A stretch of DNA of 64,000 bases from Spisula solida (Eukaryota; Mollusca; Bivalvia; Venerida; Mactridae), in NCBI GenBank assembly GCA_947247005.1, contig OX365945.1, positions 18,482,501 to 18,546,500 on the forward strand. Direction: 5' to 3'. A model generated the notes under the pieces. The model was not told the origin of the DNA. It saw nothing but the letters and a program-made list of their open reading frames with translations, and made no database searches. The position numbers and the translations under genes were made by a program. This document shows positions 12,553 through 23,199 of this stretch, one piece after another; the first letter of the stretch is position 1; every line of letters begins with the position of its first letter.

Positions 12553-13100
12553 AGTCACTATAGAGCATTTTAGCAGAATCTCGTGTGCATGAATGATTAT
12601 AAAGACATGAATGTCATACAATAGAAAAATGCCATATTTTCGTGTCGTCTTATTGATCACTTGGTTATAAATATACAATCAATAAAACGGATACGGATAC
12701 ATGTTGAAATGGAATTGACTTTACATAACCGGGATCGAATCTTCCCGCTAATCATTGGTTTTGTCACATCTGACACATTTCAGTCAATAGTTTTCACTTA
12801 TCTTTGCTATTTTGTGTGGGCAACTGTTAACAGCACATGTGGACATTGTGATAATGTTATCTGGAAAAGTGCATCTGAAGTACACCTAAACTCAAGTACT
12901 GTGTTTGTTCTTTATAGACTAGCCATCAGCAACCATACACAGGGGAGTAATTGTCATGATAAACTCACATTATACATGTATATCCATTGTACAGTTTACT
13001 AATGTATTTAGATATACTGGCATATTGATAAACATGTTAGTATATTTTATTATTAAAAATAATGAACTGCCTTGCGTTACCATGAATTGTATTAAATTTA
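12553..13100. other. Leader intron, nothing recognised
   Basis: A 113-codon open frame on the plus strand (12661-13002) shows no domain, no conserved motif and no flanking splice logic. It is not accepted as a gene. Confidence 0.4.
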
Positions 13101-13303
13101 GGCTGGGTTTTTGGCGTGACCTATAGCTTTGTGGGGATTAACTATTTGCAAAATTCCAATTTTTTTTTCAAGTAGTTTCAAGATGGCGCAGACTAAACTA
13201 GACTAAAAGCAACCAAGCAACGGTTCAAGCATAGTTTAGCCACTGGTATTTTTGCAGTCTCTAATTAAACTATGATGGCCTTGGAAAGCGGCAAACCCCA
13301 GCC
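13101..13303. mobile_element. Possible short MITE with GGCTGGGTTT ends
   Basis: GGCTGGGTTT at the left and AAACCCCAGCC at the right are imperfectly inverted around about 200 bp of non-coding DNA. Weak evidence. Confidence 0.3.
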
Positions 13304-14097
13304 CTGGACAGGGACAAAGTATCCTGTAGATAAAAAGGGAGGGAACTTTTCAGGCTGTTTCATAGTCTTGTCAAGCAATCATTATATTCGTATCAAGTTT
13401 TAGAAAGTAAAAAACATAATCCATCCTCTATTTCTTGAGAGATCTCGAAGATAATTATTGATGATAATCTAGCAATAAGTTTGATTGGCCTTAGCTCTTA
13501 TTTTCTGGACTTTAATGAATGGAAAGGAGAATAATTGAGTTCTGTATAGAAGAGAAACTGTGACATTTACACATGATTGTACATAATATAAATGTCTGAC
13601 ATTCTGCCTCCCATATTAAAACTTAACTTTATTGGATATTGTAGAACTCGGCTTCATATAGTATATTTTACAGACTAGTGAGGATGTCATGTATTAGTAC
13701 GGCACATTCACTATTAAATTCCGTCGCTGATTGTTGTAGATATTCAGTCAGGACTCAGATCGTGTGATTATTAGAAATAAGTCAATTATTGTCAAGTCAA
13801 ATGACTGGGTTGTAGGAAAGACTTCAGCTACTCTAATTGTGTAATTCATATGTTATGCTGAATGTAGACATTTCTGGCCAATCTGTACTGTTAAGGGAGC
13901 TTGTTTGGAGGACGCATATTTTAGTTGTGTTCTGGAGTGGACGATCACTTTATACAATAAGGTATTTTTTCCGACTTAGTCAATACCAAAACTTTTTCGC
14001 AAGTGCAGACAAAGTTCAGATTAGGGAGTTTTCATTTGCATATGGTAATTAAGTCCTATGTTGTGTTGCCTAACCGAAAGCGGTACATAGTGCCTTT
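13304..14097. other. Leader intron, nothing recognised
   Basis: No supported feature. The 71-codon frame at 13837-14052 has no coding signature. Confidence 0.4.
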
Positions 14098-14446
14098 GTT
14101 CAGTTACCTCCTATTCAATTAAATAAAGTGGGCATGGATTACCTCCCTTGGAAATTGTTCAGTTACCTTCCATTCAATTAAATAAAGTGGGCATGGATTA
14201 CCTCCCTTGGAAATTGTTCAGTTACCTCCCATTCAATTAAATAAAGTGGGCATGGATTACCTCCCTTGGAAATTGTTCAGTTACCTTCCATTCAATTAAA
14301 TAAAGTGGGTATGGATTACCTCCCTTGGAAATTGTTCAGTTACCTTCCATTCAATTAAATAAAGTGGGTATGGATTACCTCCCTTGGAAATTGTTCAGTT
14401 ACCTTCCATTCAATTAAATAAAGTGGGCATGGATTACCTCCCTTGT
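14098..14446. repeat. 59-bp minisatellite, about 6 copies
   Basis: The unit contains TCAATTAAATAAAGTGGG and ATGGATTACCTCCCTTGG. The period is 59 bp (14098, 14157, ...). Units differ at a few sites (CCTCC/CCTTCC, GGCATGG/GGTATGG), so the array is recent. Confidence 0.9.
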
Positions 14447-14924
14447 AAAGCACTATGAAGCACTATTCTGAAGCAACAGATCATGTTTGTTGACAGAAAT
14501 ATTAGCAATAACAACATCACATGCCTGGTGAGAAGCTGTCAGATCATGACAACACTATCCTCATGTTGATTGAAATCTGACAATCCTCTCTACTACATCC
14601 AAATCTACCAAATATAGTAATGATATATGATATGTCACAGTATGAACTGTACTCAATGTCTAAAGTTAACATTCATAATTGTACTTTTCACAGCTGTTGA
14701 TTTTATTGATTGGCAGAGTAATATTATATAGTCTATGTGCTTATATCAACAATGATGTAAGCAACACTGTCTGGTAACCTGGGTGTCTTATGGCAAAGCA
14801 CACTTGAGGACTAATATCTTATTGAGAAAAATTCATTCAGCCTCAGGGGAACAAAATGAAAAAGCAAGTCAATGGATATACTTGTAATGATCCATACATT
14901 GAAAGGTACATAAACATTGTATTT
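14447..14924. other. Leader intron, nothing recognised
   Basis: No supported feature. Confidence 0.4.
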
Positions 14925-15945
14925 GTCACTATGGTAAATAATGTCTAAAAGAATCTGTCTTGTATGGCAAAGTGTTGCCATTCTTGTATGTGTGACTATG
15001 GTAACTAAAATCTTCTGTCGACTCTTTCTCTCTTGTTTGACAGAGTTTTGCCATTCTTGTATGTGTGACTATGGTAACTAAAGTCTTCTGTCTTGTATGA
15101 CAGAGTGTTGCCATTCTTGTATGTGTGACTATGGTAACTAAAGTCTTCTGTCGACTCGTTCTCTCTTGTATGACAAAGTGTTGCCATTCTTGTATGTGTG
15201 ACTATGGTAACTAAAATCTTCTGTCGACTCGTTCTCTCTTGTATGACAGAGTGTTGCCATTCTTGTATGTGTGACTATGGTAACTAAAGTCTTCTCTCTT
15301 GTATGACAGAGTGTTGCCATTCTTGTATGTGTGACTATGGTAACTAAAGTCTTCTGTCTTGTATGACAGAGTGTTGCCATTCTTGTATGTGTGACTATGG
15401 TAACTAAAATCTTCTGTCTTGTATGACAGAGTGTTGCCATTCTTGTATGTGTGACTATGGTAACTAAAATCTTCTGTCTTGTATGACAGAGTGTTGCCAT
15501 TCTTGTATGTGTGACTATGGTAACTAAAATCTTCTGTCGACTAGTTCTCTCTTGTATGACAGAGTGTTGCCATTCTTGTATGTGTGACTATGGTAACTAA
15601 AGTCTTCTGTCGACTCGTTCTCTCTTGTATGACAGAGTGTTGCCATTCTTGTATGTGTGACTATGGTAACTAAAATCTTCTGTCGACTCGTTCTCTCTTG
15701 TATGACAGAGTGTTGCCATTCTTGTATGTGTGACTATGGTAACTAAAATCTTCTGTCGACTCGTTCTCTCTTGTATGACAGAGTGTTGCCATTCTTGTAT
15801 TTGTGACTATGGTAACTAAAGTCTTCTGTCGACTCGTTCTCTCTTGTATGACAGAGTGTTGCCATTCTTGTATGTGTGACTATGGTAACTAAAGTCTTCT
15901 GTCGACTTGTTCTCTCTTGTATGACAGAGTGTTGCCATTCTTGTA
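14925..15945. repeat. Minisatellite with alternating 60- and 73-bp units, about 15 copies
   Basis: The core contains GTTGCCATTCTTGTATGTGT and GACTATGGTAACTAAA. Long units carry an extra 13 bp (GACTCGTTCTCTC) that short units lack. The minus strand is open in places, giving repeated MATLCHTR/VTIVTHTR peptides. The 73-bp units shift frame, so this is not a protein-coding repeat. Confidence 0.9.
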
Positions 15946-16654
15946 TTTGATAACCCATGCTGAGCTCATGAATCTTGTTCATTAATATTCTCTGCAAAAC
16001 AAATCGACACTAATTTTTGATATTTTTTACCAATATTTTATTAAGTTCTTTAATTGATGAGGGCATGAAAATATTAGCCTGAACAATTCATGAATTATTC
16101 AAAGAGTAAAACAGCAAGTTCATCAACAGCACTGTTCCACTGTTCGATTGAGGAATAAATTGGATTATTAAATCAAGAACTGTTCATGGTTGATGTTGTC
16201 GTTGTTGACAAGTACTCGCAGAACACTTAAAACACATGATCCACTGTCACTGTTGTAATATAATACAGTAACATGTACCAGTCTAGTACCTCGTACTCAT
16301 GATTTGAGCCTAGCAGAGCATTCTCTGCAAGATTTGTTATTTTAATAATTAAAACATTTTCCCATTACAACAATTTGTCACAGGTATACCATAACATATA
16401 GGTAAATAATGCTTCATAGTGATTTGACGTAAGTGACTGTCATCATTTTGTTTTATTTCATTGGTAACCTTACATGTTGGTCACTTAGAAACGTTTATTA
16501 CCTAGACAACCAGTAGCATAGGTTGTGACAAGAGACACATTTTTGTGACAGTCTGGGCTGTAATTGTCATTCTTGTCATAAAGATACTTATAATAATCTT
16601 TTTGGTTTGATTTGAAAAATATTTGGCTTCTAGATGTGACTAGCAAAACATGTC
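15946..16654. other. Leader intron, nothing recognised
   Basis: AT-rich with no supported feature. Confidence 0.4.
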
Positions 16655-16870
16655 ACATCGTGACAAAGGGAGCTTTTGCAATCGCTCTTTTTTTGTCGTC
16701 TTTTGTCCACATTTGCTTGTGAGTTCACTTGGGGTTACAATTTAGCCTTATCTTTATAAAACTTGGTCAAAAAGGTCATCTTTATAAAATTGAGGTGAGG
16801 TTTGATATTGGATTAATTCTAGGGTTATTTAAGGTCAAATCATAGAATTACCTTGTGCATGCGATTGAGG
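16655..16870. repeat. Mollusc-type interspersed repeat fragment
   Basis: It contains TTGTCGTCTTTTGTCC, AAAACTTGGTCA and AAGGTCAAATCATAGAA words shared with the blocks at 27590-28000 and 34375-34765. Degraded. The repeat class is unnamed here. Confidence 0.5.
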
Positions 16871-17034
16871 CTGCATTTTGCATTGTATTTTCTTGCAAAG
16901 GATTTTTGTTATGTTGAAATCTAAGTAGAGTATAAATACAGGTCAATGCAGTAAGGTCAGTAAGGTGTGTAATGTAGGGTCATCTTGGAATGAATAGTAT
17001 ATATATATATTGCATTGTTTCAGGATCTAGTGTG

Positions 17035-17040
17035 ATGTAT
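17035..17040 (+). promoter_or_regulatory. Upstream out-of-frame ATG opening a 38-codon overlapping uORF
   Basis: The ATG at 17035 lies 17 nt before the PLCB4 ATG, in the same exon. Its frame runs through exon 1 and stops at a TAG shortly after the exon 1-exon 2 junction. Its context (G at -3, T at +4) is weaker than that of the main start, so leaky scanning is plausible. Confidence 0.5.
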
Positions 17041-17051
17041 AGCAATCTGGA

Positions 17052-17135
17052 ATGGCCAAAGCCTTTGACTTCCAGTGGCGCATACCTGTACCAGAAAGAT
17101 TACAAAAAGGGGACATATTTGAAAGATGGGATGAG
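17052..17135 (+). CDS. PLCB4: PLC beta-4, coding exon 1 (start codon, residues 1-28)
   Basis: The exon begins at 17024 after a TTGTTTCAG acceptor. It has 28 nt of leader and then the ATG at 17052 in a good context (G at -3, G at +4). It encodes 28 residues beginning MAKAFDFQWRIPVPERL and ending at WDE, followed by the donor GTAAGT. The short basic/aromatic N-terminus with IPVP, then the F-x-R-W motif, matches the start of PLC-beta-4/NorpA, where the PH domain begins near residue 13. PLC-beta-1 to -3 start differently. This start was chosen because it gives the family-typical length, and the other upstream ATG (17035) is out of frame. That out-of-frame ATG opens a 38-codon reading frame overlapping this exon, which could lower translation. 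The window shows no alternative first coding exon. Confidence 0.95.
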
Positions 17136-18271
17136 GTAAGTACTGCCAAGGTTGTATCTTTTACTCCAGAAATATTTATTTGTGTTGAACACTGTTAATA
17201 AATTTTCAGTTACATGCAGCAGCTGATACATCGAACCAGTTTACCTGAACTGTATCATAACCAGTACTTGCTAAACCGTTCCACAAGGAACCAGCAACTT
17301 CTCTACATGTGGAGGAAAATCAACATTATATTGTTAAGATTTCATGGAAGGGTATGACCTGCCCCATCCGGGAATTGACCAAGGACCTTGGGGTAGCAAA
17401 CCTAATGCACTAACCACAGTACCATGGTTGCATCTCATGTCTGAAATCTACATTCTCTTTTGACAGTATTACTTGTAGAATTTAAAATAACATAAGAAAT
17501 GATTGAATTAATGACCAACAACTGATATATTTATTTTCTGATATATCAACATAGTTAAAGCTCATCTTCAGGGAAATTAACCCTTTACTCCATAAATACA
17601 TCAATGATTGTCCCTAGCTGATGTTCATCTTAAATTATTTTCCAATTATGGGTAATAAGGGGAGATAACTCAATTACAGACATGGTCTGTATAAGACTGC
17701 TTATCAAGGGAGATCATTCTTAATATTTGTATAAAAAAGCTGCATATGAGATATGTTCATTTTAGCTCATCTATTCGCATATAGTATAGGGTGTAGGTGA
17801 CTGTATTGGTAAAGGTTTGATTGTTCAATAATGAAAGTTGTAACGTGATGATGATACATGGTTTATTTAAGTTTTGAGGGTGAACAGGAAGTTTAAGATT
17901 ATCTCCCCCTCTCTCTTACAGCACTGTTTATGCTTCAATCAGAAACTAAAGATCTGTTATAAACCACATCAAGTAATACTGGCCTGTCATGCTTGGCATT
18001 GTTTGCACCACTAAAAGCTTTGTAACATTTTCCTGTATTCCTATAATTACACCAATGTTTCCTTTCTCAGTCTCAATGGACCCTGTTGTCATTTTGTTTG
18101 AAAGTTAGAAAAAACCTGAACATCACAATCTTACAAAGCCTGGACTGGTGTTTTATGTGAGTGGCCTTGGGCATTATATTTATGTTAACAAGTTTACCCA
18201 GTGTCTCACAAAGTGGCTATTATTGTTGTAAATCTGTACAATGTTGTTTGTTCAGGATGAAGGAGAAATGA
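17136..18271. other. PLCB4 intron 1, first part
   Basis: It holds a SINE-like tRNA fragment at about 17335-17415 (listed separately) and otherwise unrecognised AT-rich DNA. Confidence 0.5.
17335..17415 (-). repeat. tRNA-derived SINE fragment
   Basis: On the minus strand, GTGGTTAGTGCATTAGG followed about 30 nt later by GGTCAATTCCCGG resembles Pol III A and B boxes. No intact cloverleaf. Confidence 0.45.
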
Positions 18272-19012
18272 AATACTCAGTAAATAGTCTCTAGTTTAGC
18301 TGTATATATCTGTGTATTAATGTTTTCAGGAATGTTCGGCAAATAGTCTCTAGTTTAGCTGTATATATCTGTGTATTAATGTTTTCAGGAATGTTCGGCA
18401 AATAGTCTCTAGTTTAGCTGTATATATCGGTGTATTAATGTTTTCAGGAATGTTCGGTAAATAGTCTCTAGTTTAGCTGTATATATCTGTGTATTAATGT
18501 TTTCAGGAATGTTCGGCAAATAGTCTCTAGTTTAGCTGTATATATCTGTGTATTAATGTTTTCAGGAATGTTCGGCAAATAGTCTCTAGTTTAGCTGTAT
18601 ATATCGGTGTATTAATGTTTTCAGGAATGTTCGGCAAATAGTCTCTAGTTTAGCTGTATATATCTGTGTATTAATGTTTTCAGGAATGTTCGGTAAATAG
18701 TCTCTAGTTTAGCTGTATATATCTGTGTATTAATGTTTTCAGGAATGTTCGGTAAATAGTCTCTAGTTTAGCTGTATATATCTGTGTATTAATGTTTTCA
18801 GGAATGTTCGGTAAATAGTCTCTAGTTTAGCTGTATATATCTGTGTATTAATGTTTTCAGGAATGGTAAACAGTCTCTAGTTTAGCTGTATATATATCTG
18901 TGTATTAATGTTTTCAGGAATGGTAAACAGTCTCTAGTTTAGCTGTATATATCTGTGTATTAATGTTTTCAGGAATGGTAAACAGTCTCTAGTTTAGCTG
19001 TATATATCTGTG
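18272..19012 (+). repeat. 59-bp minisatellite of decoy PLCB4 exon-2 acceptor sites, about 12 copies
   Basis: Each unit reads ...GTATTAATGTTTTCAG then GAATGTTCGG and AAATAGTCTCTAG. The first part is identical to the true exon-2 acceptor and the next 10-11 bases are identical to the start of exon 2. AGs fall at 18329, 18388 and so on; the period is 59 bp, shortening to about 54 bp in the last three units, which read GAATGGTAAAC. Read in the phase-0 frame coming from exon 1, the units hit a stop at codon 8 (or codon 3 in short units). The last, true copy is interrupted by the MITE at 19015-19674. Confidence 0.95.
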
Positions 19013-19014
19013 TA

Positions 19015-19674
19015 CAGTCAACTCTCGTTATCTCGAATTTCACGGGACCGTGGAAATTACTTCGACATAACGAAAATTCGAGATAGAATTTTCGGCATCT
19101 AAGTTGCAAGTTTTCCAGTTTCTGTCATTTTACGCCGCCATATTGTTACTGTCGTAAGAACGACCTATTCGTGAGAATTGCTTGTTGTGATATTTATGTA
19201 CATGTATTCCTCCTCGAGAAAATGCATTTTATTTTAATTATTATTTTTACAAACAATTGTTCGAGATGACATGTTTATTGATGTTAGTACAAAATGTACG
19301 TAACCCGAAGCTTTATGACATGATTGCGCAAATTGTTGCAAACAAATATTTGTTCAACAATAGAAGGCGCGAAAATTACAGGTAAATCGAAGATTTCAGA
19401 CTGGCGTAGTGTGAAAAACATTCGACGCTAGTCGAATACGATCAGACTTCGACCCGACTTCGAGATGAACAATAGATTTAAAGTGCTAATTGGTTAATCG
19501 GGACCAAAAAATAATTCGACATAACGAAAAATTCGAGCCGAATTCGAGCCGAAACTTCGAGATGGGTCTCGAGATTTCATATAGACAAAGAAGGAGAAAA
19601 ATCGGGACTTGAAAAAAACTTCGACATAACGGAAAATTCGATATAAGCGAGTTCGAGATAACGAGAGTTGACTG
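19015..19674. mobile_element. 660-bp TA-flanked MITE (Tc1/mariner or pogo-like) before exon 2
   Basis: The ends CAGTCAACTCTCGTTATCTC and its inverted partner (GAGATAACGAGAGTTGACTG) are flanked by TA on both sides (19013-14 and 19675-76). Removing the element and one TA restores a normal minisatellite unit. Subterminal regions repeat TTCGACATAACG and TTCGAGAT words. No transposase frame. Its right end lies 15 nt upstream of PLCB4 exon 2. Confidence 0.92.
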
Positions 19675-19689
19675 TATTAATGTTTTCAG

Positions 19690-19770
19690 GAATGTTCGGC
19701 CTTAGAGACTGGATGTTCAGTGAAAGTAGATGAATATGGCTTCTTTATCTACTGGAAAAGTGAAGGCAAG
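19690..19770 (+). CDS. PLCB4: PLC beta-4, coding exon 2 (residues 29-55, PH domain)
   Basis: Twenty-seven codons in phase 0 at both ends, acceptor TTTTCAG and donor GTGAGTACC. The product starts ECSALETGCSVKVDEYGFF and ends YWKSEGK. The KVDEYGFF..W.SEG block is the best-conserved stretch of the PLC-beta-4/NorpA PH domain (beta strands 2-3), so the identity is firm. The setting is odd. The acceptor plus the first 10-11 exon bases are repeated about nine times, and in shortened form three more times, in the 59-bp minisatellite upstream (18272-19012). A 660-bp MITE ends at 19674, so only 15 nt of non-MITE sequence, including the TA duplication, precede the exon. Downstream, a diverged short repeat copies the donor edge without its GT. 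Confidence 0.95.
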
Positions 19771-19970
19771 GTGAGTACCAGGAATATTGCCATGGTAACT
19801 AGGGGAGTACAGGGAATGTCATCCAGCATTTTATGTCTGGTTACCATGGTAACTAGGGGAGTACCGAGAATATCATCCTGTATTTGATGTTTGGTTTCCT
19901 TGCTTACTATGGGAGTACCAGGAATAGTTTCAAGCATTTTAAGTCTGGTAACCATGGTAACAAAGTTACA
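19771..19970 (+). repeat. Diverged short repeat copying the exon-2 donor edge
   Basis: The donor text GTGAGTACCAGGAATA recurs as GGGAGTACAGGGAAT (19803), GGGAGTACCGAGAATA (19858) and GGGAGTACCAGGAATA (19911), with GGTAACCATGGTAAC-type text between. The period is about 53-55 bp. In all the copies the donor GT has become GG. Confidence 0.7.
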
Positions 19971-20006
19971 GAGGTCATTATACTATCGGTAACTCTGTTT
20001 AACATA

Positions 20007-20793
20007 CAGTCTAACTTGTACTAGCGACCACTCGTATTAAGTGACCTTTGTCTTAAACGACCGGGTTAAACTCCTCCCGATCGTATTTGTTCTATTTTCA
20101 TATTGTATTAAGCGACTTTTGTCTAACGCGACCAACGACCACTATTTAAGGACTATAACTGATTGGTCAAATTTCATTAAACGACAGAAAAAAATCTAAA
20201 AGACTGGTCGTCTGTAGTGACAGGTTGTTAATTTACCTTATATCTCGTCATAAATCATTGATTGTTCACACTTCAGAGTTTGTCTTTTATTAACTGGACC
20301 TCAATTAACAGCATTCATAATCACCATTTTGTCCGCAGGGCATGTCATACAGATGATTTTTAATCCAATTACACACATTATTACGGATTAATTGTAGTAT
20401 CTTTTGCTGCTATCAGCTTGTTGTCACCATCCGTTTGTAATGGGCTAAAACTCGGTCTATTCCGTTTTTATTCTTCGAGTGTAAGCAAAACTGACTTACA
20501 TTAATTGAATCGCGTAATAACATAACTTTAAATTGAATCGTGCAATATATGAGTAAGTTTATTAAAATGATAAATTGAAATGTTTATGAAGAAGATGCAT
20601 ACAAGTATAGACTCATCATAAAACTTATTTACACGCTAATGTTATCAATTGACGTTGAATAGTATTCGAACAGCCTAGATCGAGAATTCGTTAATTACAC
20701 TCAATGTTTATAACATTTGCGTTAAACGACCGTTTCGTTAAGCGACCGTTTTCTGACCGTCCCAAGGGTGGTCGCTTAATACAAGTTAGACTG
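20007..20793. mobile_element. 787-bp TA-flanked MITE with CAGTCTAACTTGTA ends
   Basis: CAGTCTAACTTGTACTAGCG on the left is inverted on the right (TTAATACAAGTTAGACTG), with TA on both sides. Internal GCGACC/GGTCGC words repeat near both ends. Non-coding; Tc1/mariner/pogo-like by TIR start and TA target. Confidence 0.85.
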
Positions 20794-20795
20794 TA

Positions 20796-22494
20796 CTTTC
20801 TAGTGAGATCCAATTCCACACATTCCAATATTTCCTAGTTTAGGAGTTGTGTCAGTTGTGATATAATCTATCTATTTAATATAAGGCTTCATTAGACACG
20901 GCTATGTTATCAGAGCTATGTATTCATTTTCCATGTAGTCTGGATATTGTTATCTAGGGAGTCTGACATATTTCCAGGACAATTGATTGTACACAGTATG
21001 GACTTTGTGAGTTGACATTCCTATACTGTGACAATCCTATTTAAGACTTACAGAAGCCATGGTGATATGTTGATATAGATCTTTTCCTTATATAGAAGGG
21101 GCTGTTTTAAAGGATGTTCCCCTTCAAAGTCTAAAATGAATGTAGCAAACACATCTACAAAATAAGTTCCCATGTTACCATACCAAAGTACCAATATTTC
21201 ACCTCTAAATTTCTGGGCTAGTGTTTTATTTGAAAGTTCAAAATGCTGTGCTGTTTCATAGATTGTAGTACATAATCCCCCGAGACAATTACCCGGACAA
21301 AATCCCCTTCGTACACTGGTTCATTGAAGATTTGTGTATTAGATCTAGGTATACATATTTTGTAGCCGAGACAACATACAATGTTAAGGATATATAATAC
21401 TGCAGATGTGTAAAGTAGATAAAATGTATCAAAGTATGGAACTCAAAATTGTCTGTTTTACAGCTTATTACCTATCATGAGGCTGATTAACAATTAACCT
21501 GTCAAACATTCATTCTGACATGACCTTGACATTGCTCCAGACATGTTTTACCTGTCGTATGTAGCCAACTAAATATGTATCATGTTAATTACCTTGTTAC
21601 CAATGTGAACTCATTTTTTATCTAATATTTTACCAGCAAGATAAAAACGTAATTGTGGCAATTGTATAACAGAGTGGACCATGTTATTATGAACAATGTC
21701 ATCAATGGCCAATCAGGCAGTGTCAAAACTGAATGACCACAAATTTATGATTGTCTCGGATGATTGCAAAACAAGCAGACAAAATAGACGGGACCTCAAA
21801 ACAAGCAAATAAAATAGGCTGGACCTCAAAACAAGCAAACAAAATAGACCAGCCCTCTAAACAAGCAAACAAAATGTACAGGACCTCGTAAGTGCTCTTG
21901 ATTGGACAATCCAAATTTATACAAGTTTTGAGAACAATTAACTGAAGTCAGTAAGATTGTGTGTATCCATTCACTTGTTCAACTAGAATGTTTTCGGAAT
22001 GTTTCATTTGGTTTCCACAGAATCTCGTTTATCTCAAGAGTTTGATTCTCTGTCTGCATTCTAGATGGTTTTATTTGATCCTATATGACTTATATAGATG
22101 TGATTGCTGGTGTTGTGCATATAAATGGGGATGCCTATATCAGATAACCCTCCTACGCAGTTCAGAAATTTGCATTCTCTTTAAAAAAAAATGCAAGGAG
22201 GTGTATTATGTCTGCATTGAATTCTGATAACCTTGATTTACTTACAAGTCTGCCAAGATAATGTCTCGATAAGAATGTTATTTATTCACAGTTTACTGCA
22301 ACATTAGAAAATTACCATTTATATGTATCTTGATAGCAGAGTGTTGAATTGATTATGTGCATCTGGTTCTTGATTAAAAACTTCAGGAGAATTATTTCAG
22401 TTCAATGCTGTACTTTTATTTCCTGAACTGTGAGGAATTAATCTAGCTGTGGTTTGATAACCACTGACAGCAAGAGTATTCTAGATGTGTGATA
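20796..22494. other. PLCB4 intron 2 stretch with one small tandem repeat
   Basis: A roughly 33-bp unit (CTCAAAACAAGCAAACAAAATAG-type, GGACCTC) repeats about four times at 21768-21890. The rest is unrecognised. The frames on both strands are chance. Confidence 0.5.
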
Positions 22495-23113
22495 CAGTAG
22501 AACTTCAATGTCTCAGCTACATTCGAACCGGGGGGGGGGGGGGGGGGGGAATTGTTCGAGCCATCTATCTATCGAGGCACCTGCTGCATACTGCCACTGG
22601 TTATGCCCTCCATCTTTGATGAGGGGGTATAATTGCTTTGCACATGTCTGACTGTCAATAGATCGGTCGGTCGTATAAAATGGTTTCTGTTCAATAACTC
22701 AAGAACACTTTGACCTAGGATCTTCAAACTTTACATAGGGGTTACTCATCAATAGTAGACGACCCTTATTGATTTTGGGTCAGTAGGTCAAAGGTCAAGG
22801 TCACTAACCGTTACTATTTCTGACTATTTAAATGGTTACCGTTTAATAACTTAAGAACGCTTTGACCCAGGATCTTCAAACTTTACATGGAGATTGGTCA
22901 GCAACAGTAGACGACCCCTATTGTTTTTGAGGTCAGTAGGTCAAAGGTCAAGGTCACTGCAACCTTCACCATTAATAACTATTGGGTTGCCATGGGGGCA
23001 TATGTGTTATACAAACATCTCTTGTTTATCATTGCATTGGTGGGACCGAAGAACCTGTTCAAGGTTTGTAGGGTATTTGAGGCAAAAATGTTCAAGATAT
23101 TGAAGTTCTACTG
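22495..23113. mobile_element. TA-flanked MITE with CAGTAGAACTTCAAT ends, carrying an inserted mollusc-type repeat
   Basis: CAGTAGAACTTCAATGTCT at the left pairs with ATATTGAAGTTCTACTG at the right, with TA on both sides. The left arm contains a G20 run (22530-22549). The middle (about 22600-23030) is a different repeat, so the element is nested. Confidence 0.75.
22600..23030 (+). repeat. Mollusc-type interspersed repeat inside a MITE
   Basis: It begins ATGCCCTCCATC...GAGGGGGTATAATTGC and then carries two tandem-like blocks with TTTGACC.AGGATCTTCAAA and GGTCAAAGGTCAAGGTCAC. Family unnamed here. Confidence 0.6.
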
Positions 23114-23199
23114 TAGGTATTAGGATAGATGGTTGCCCATTTTCATCAGATGCCTGTCGTCTTCTGTAAAAAAATTCTTTAAATGACTTCATTTCATTC

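Noticed and set aside
12661..13002. 113-codon plus-strand frame, one of the longest outside repeats
   Set aside because: No recognisable domain, no coding-like codon pattern and no splice logic. This length is expected by chance in 64 kb of six frames.
15138..15500. 120-codon minus-strand frame with MATLCHTR repeats
   Set aside because: It lies entirely in the 60/73-bp minisatellite. The 73-bp units shift the frame, so the protein repeat is not maintained.
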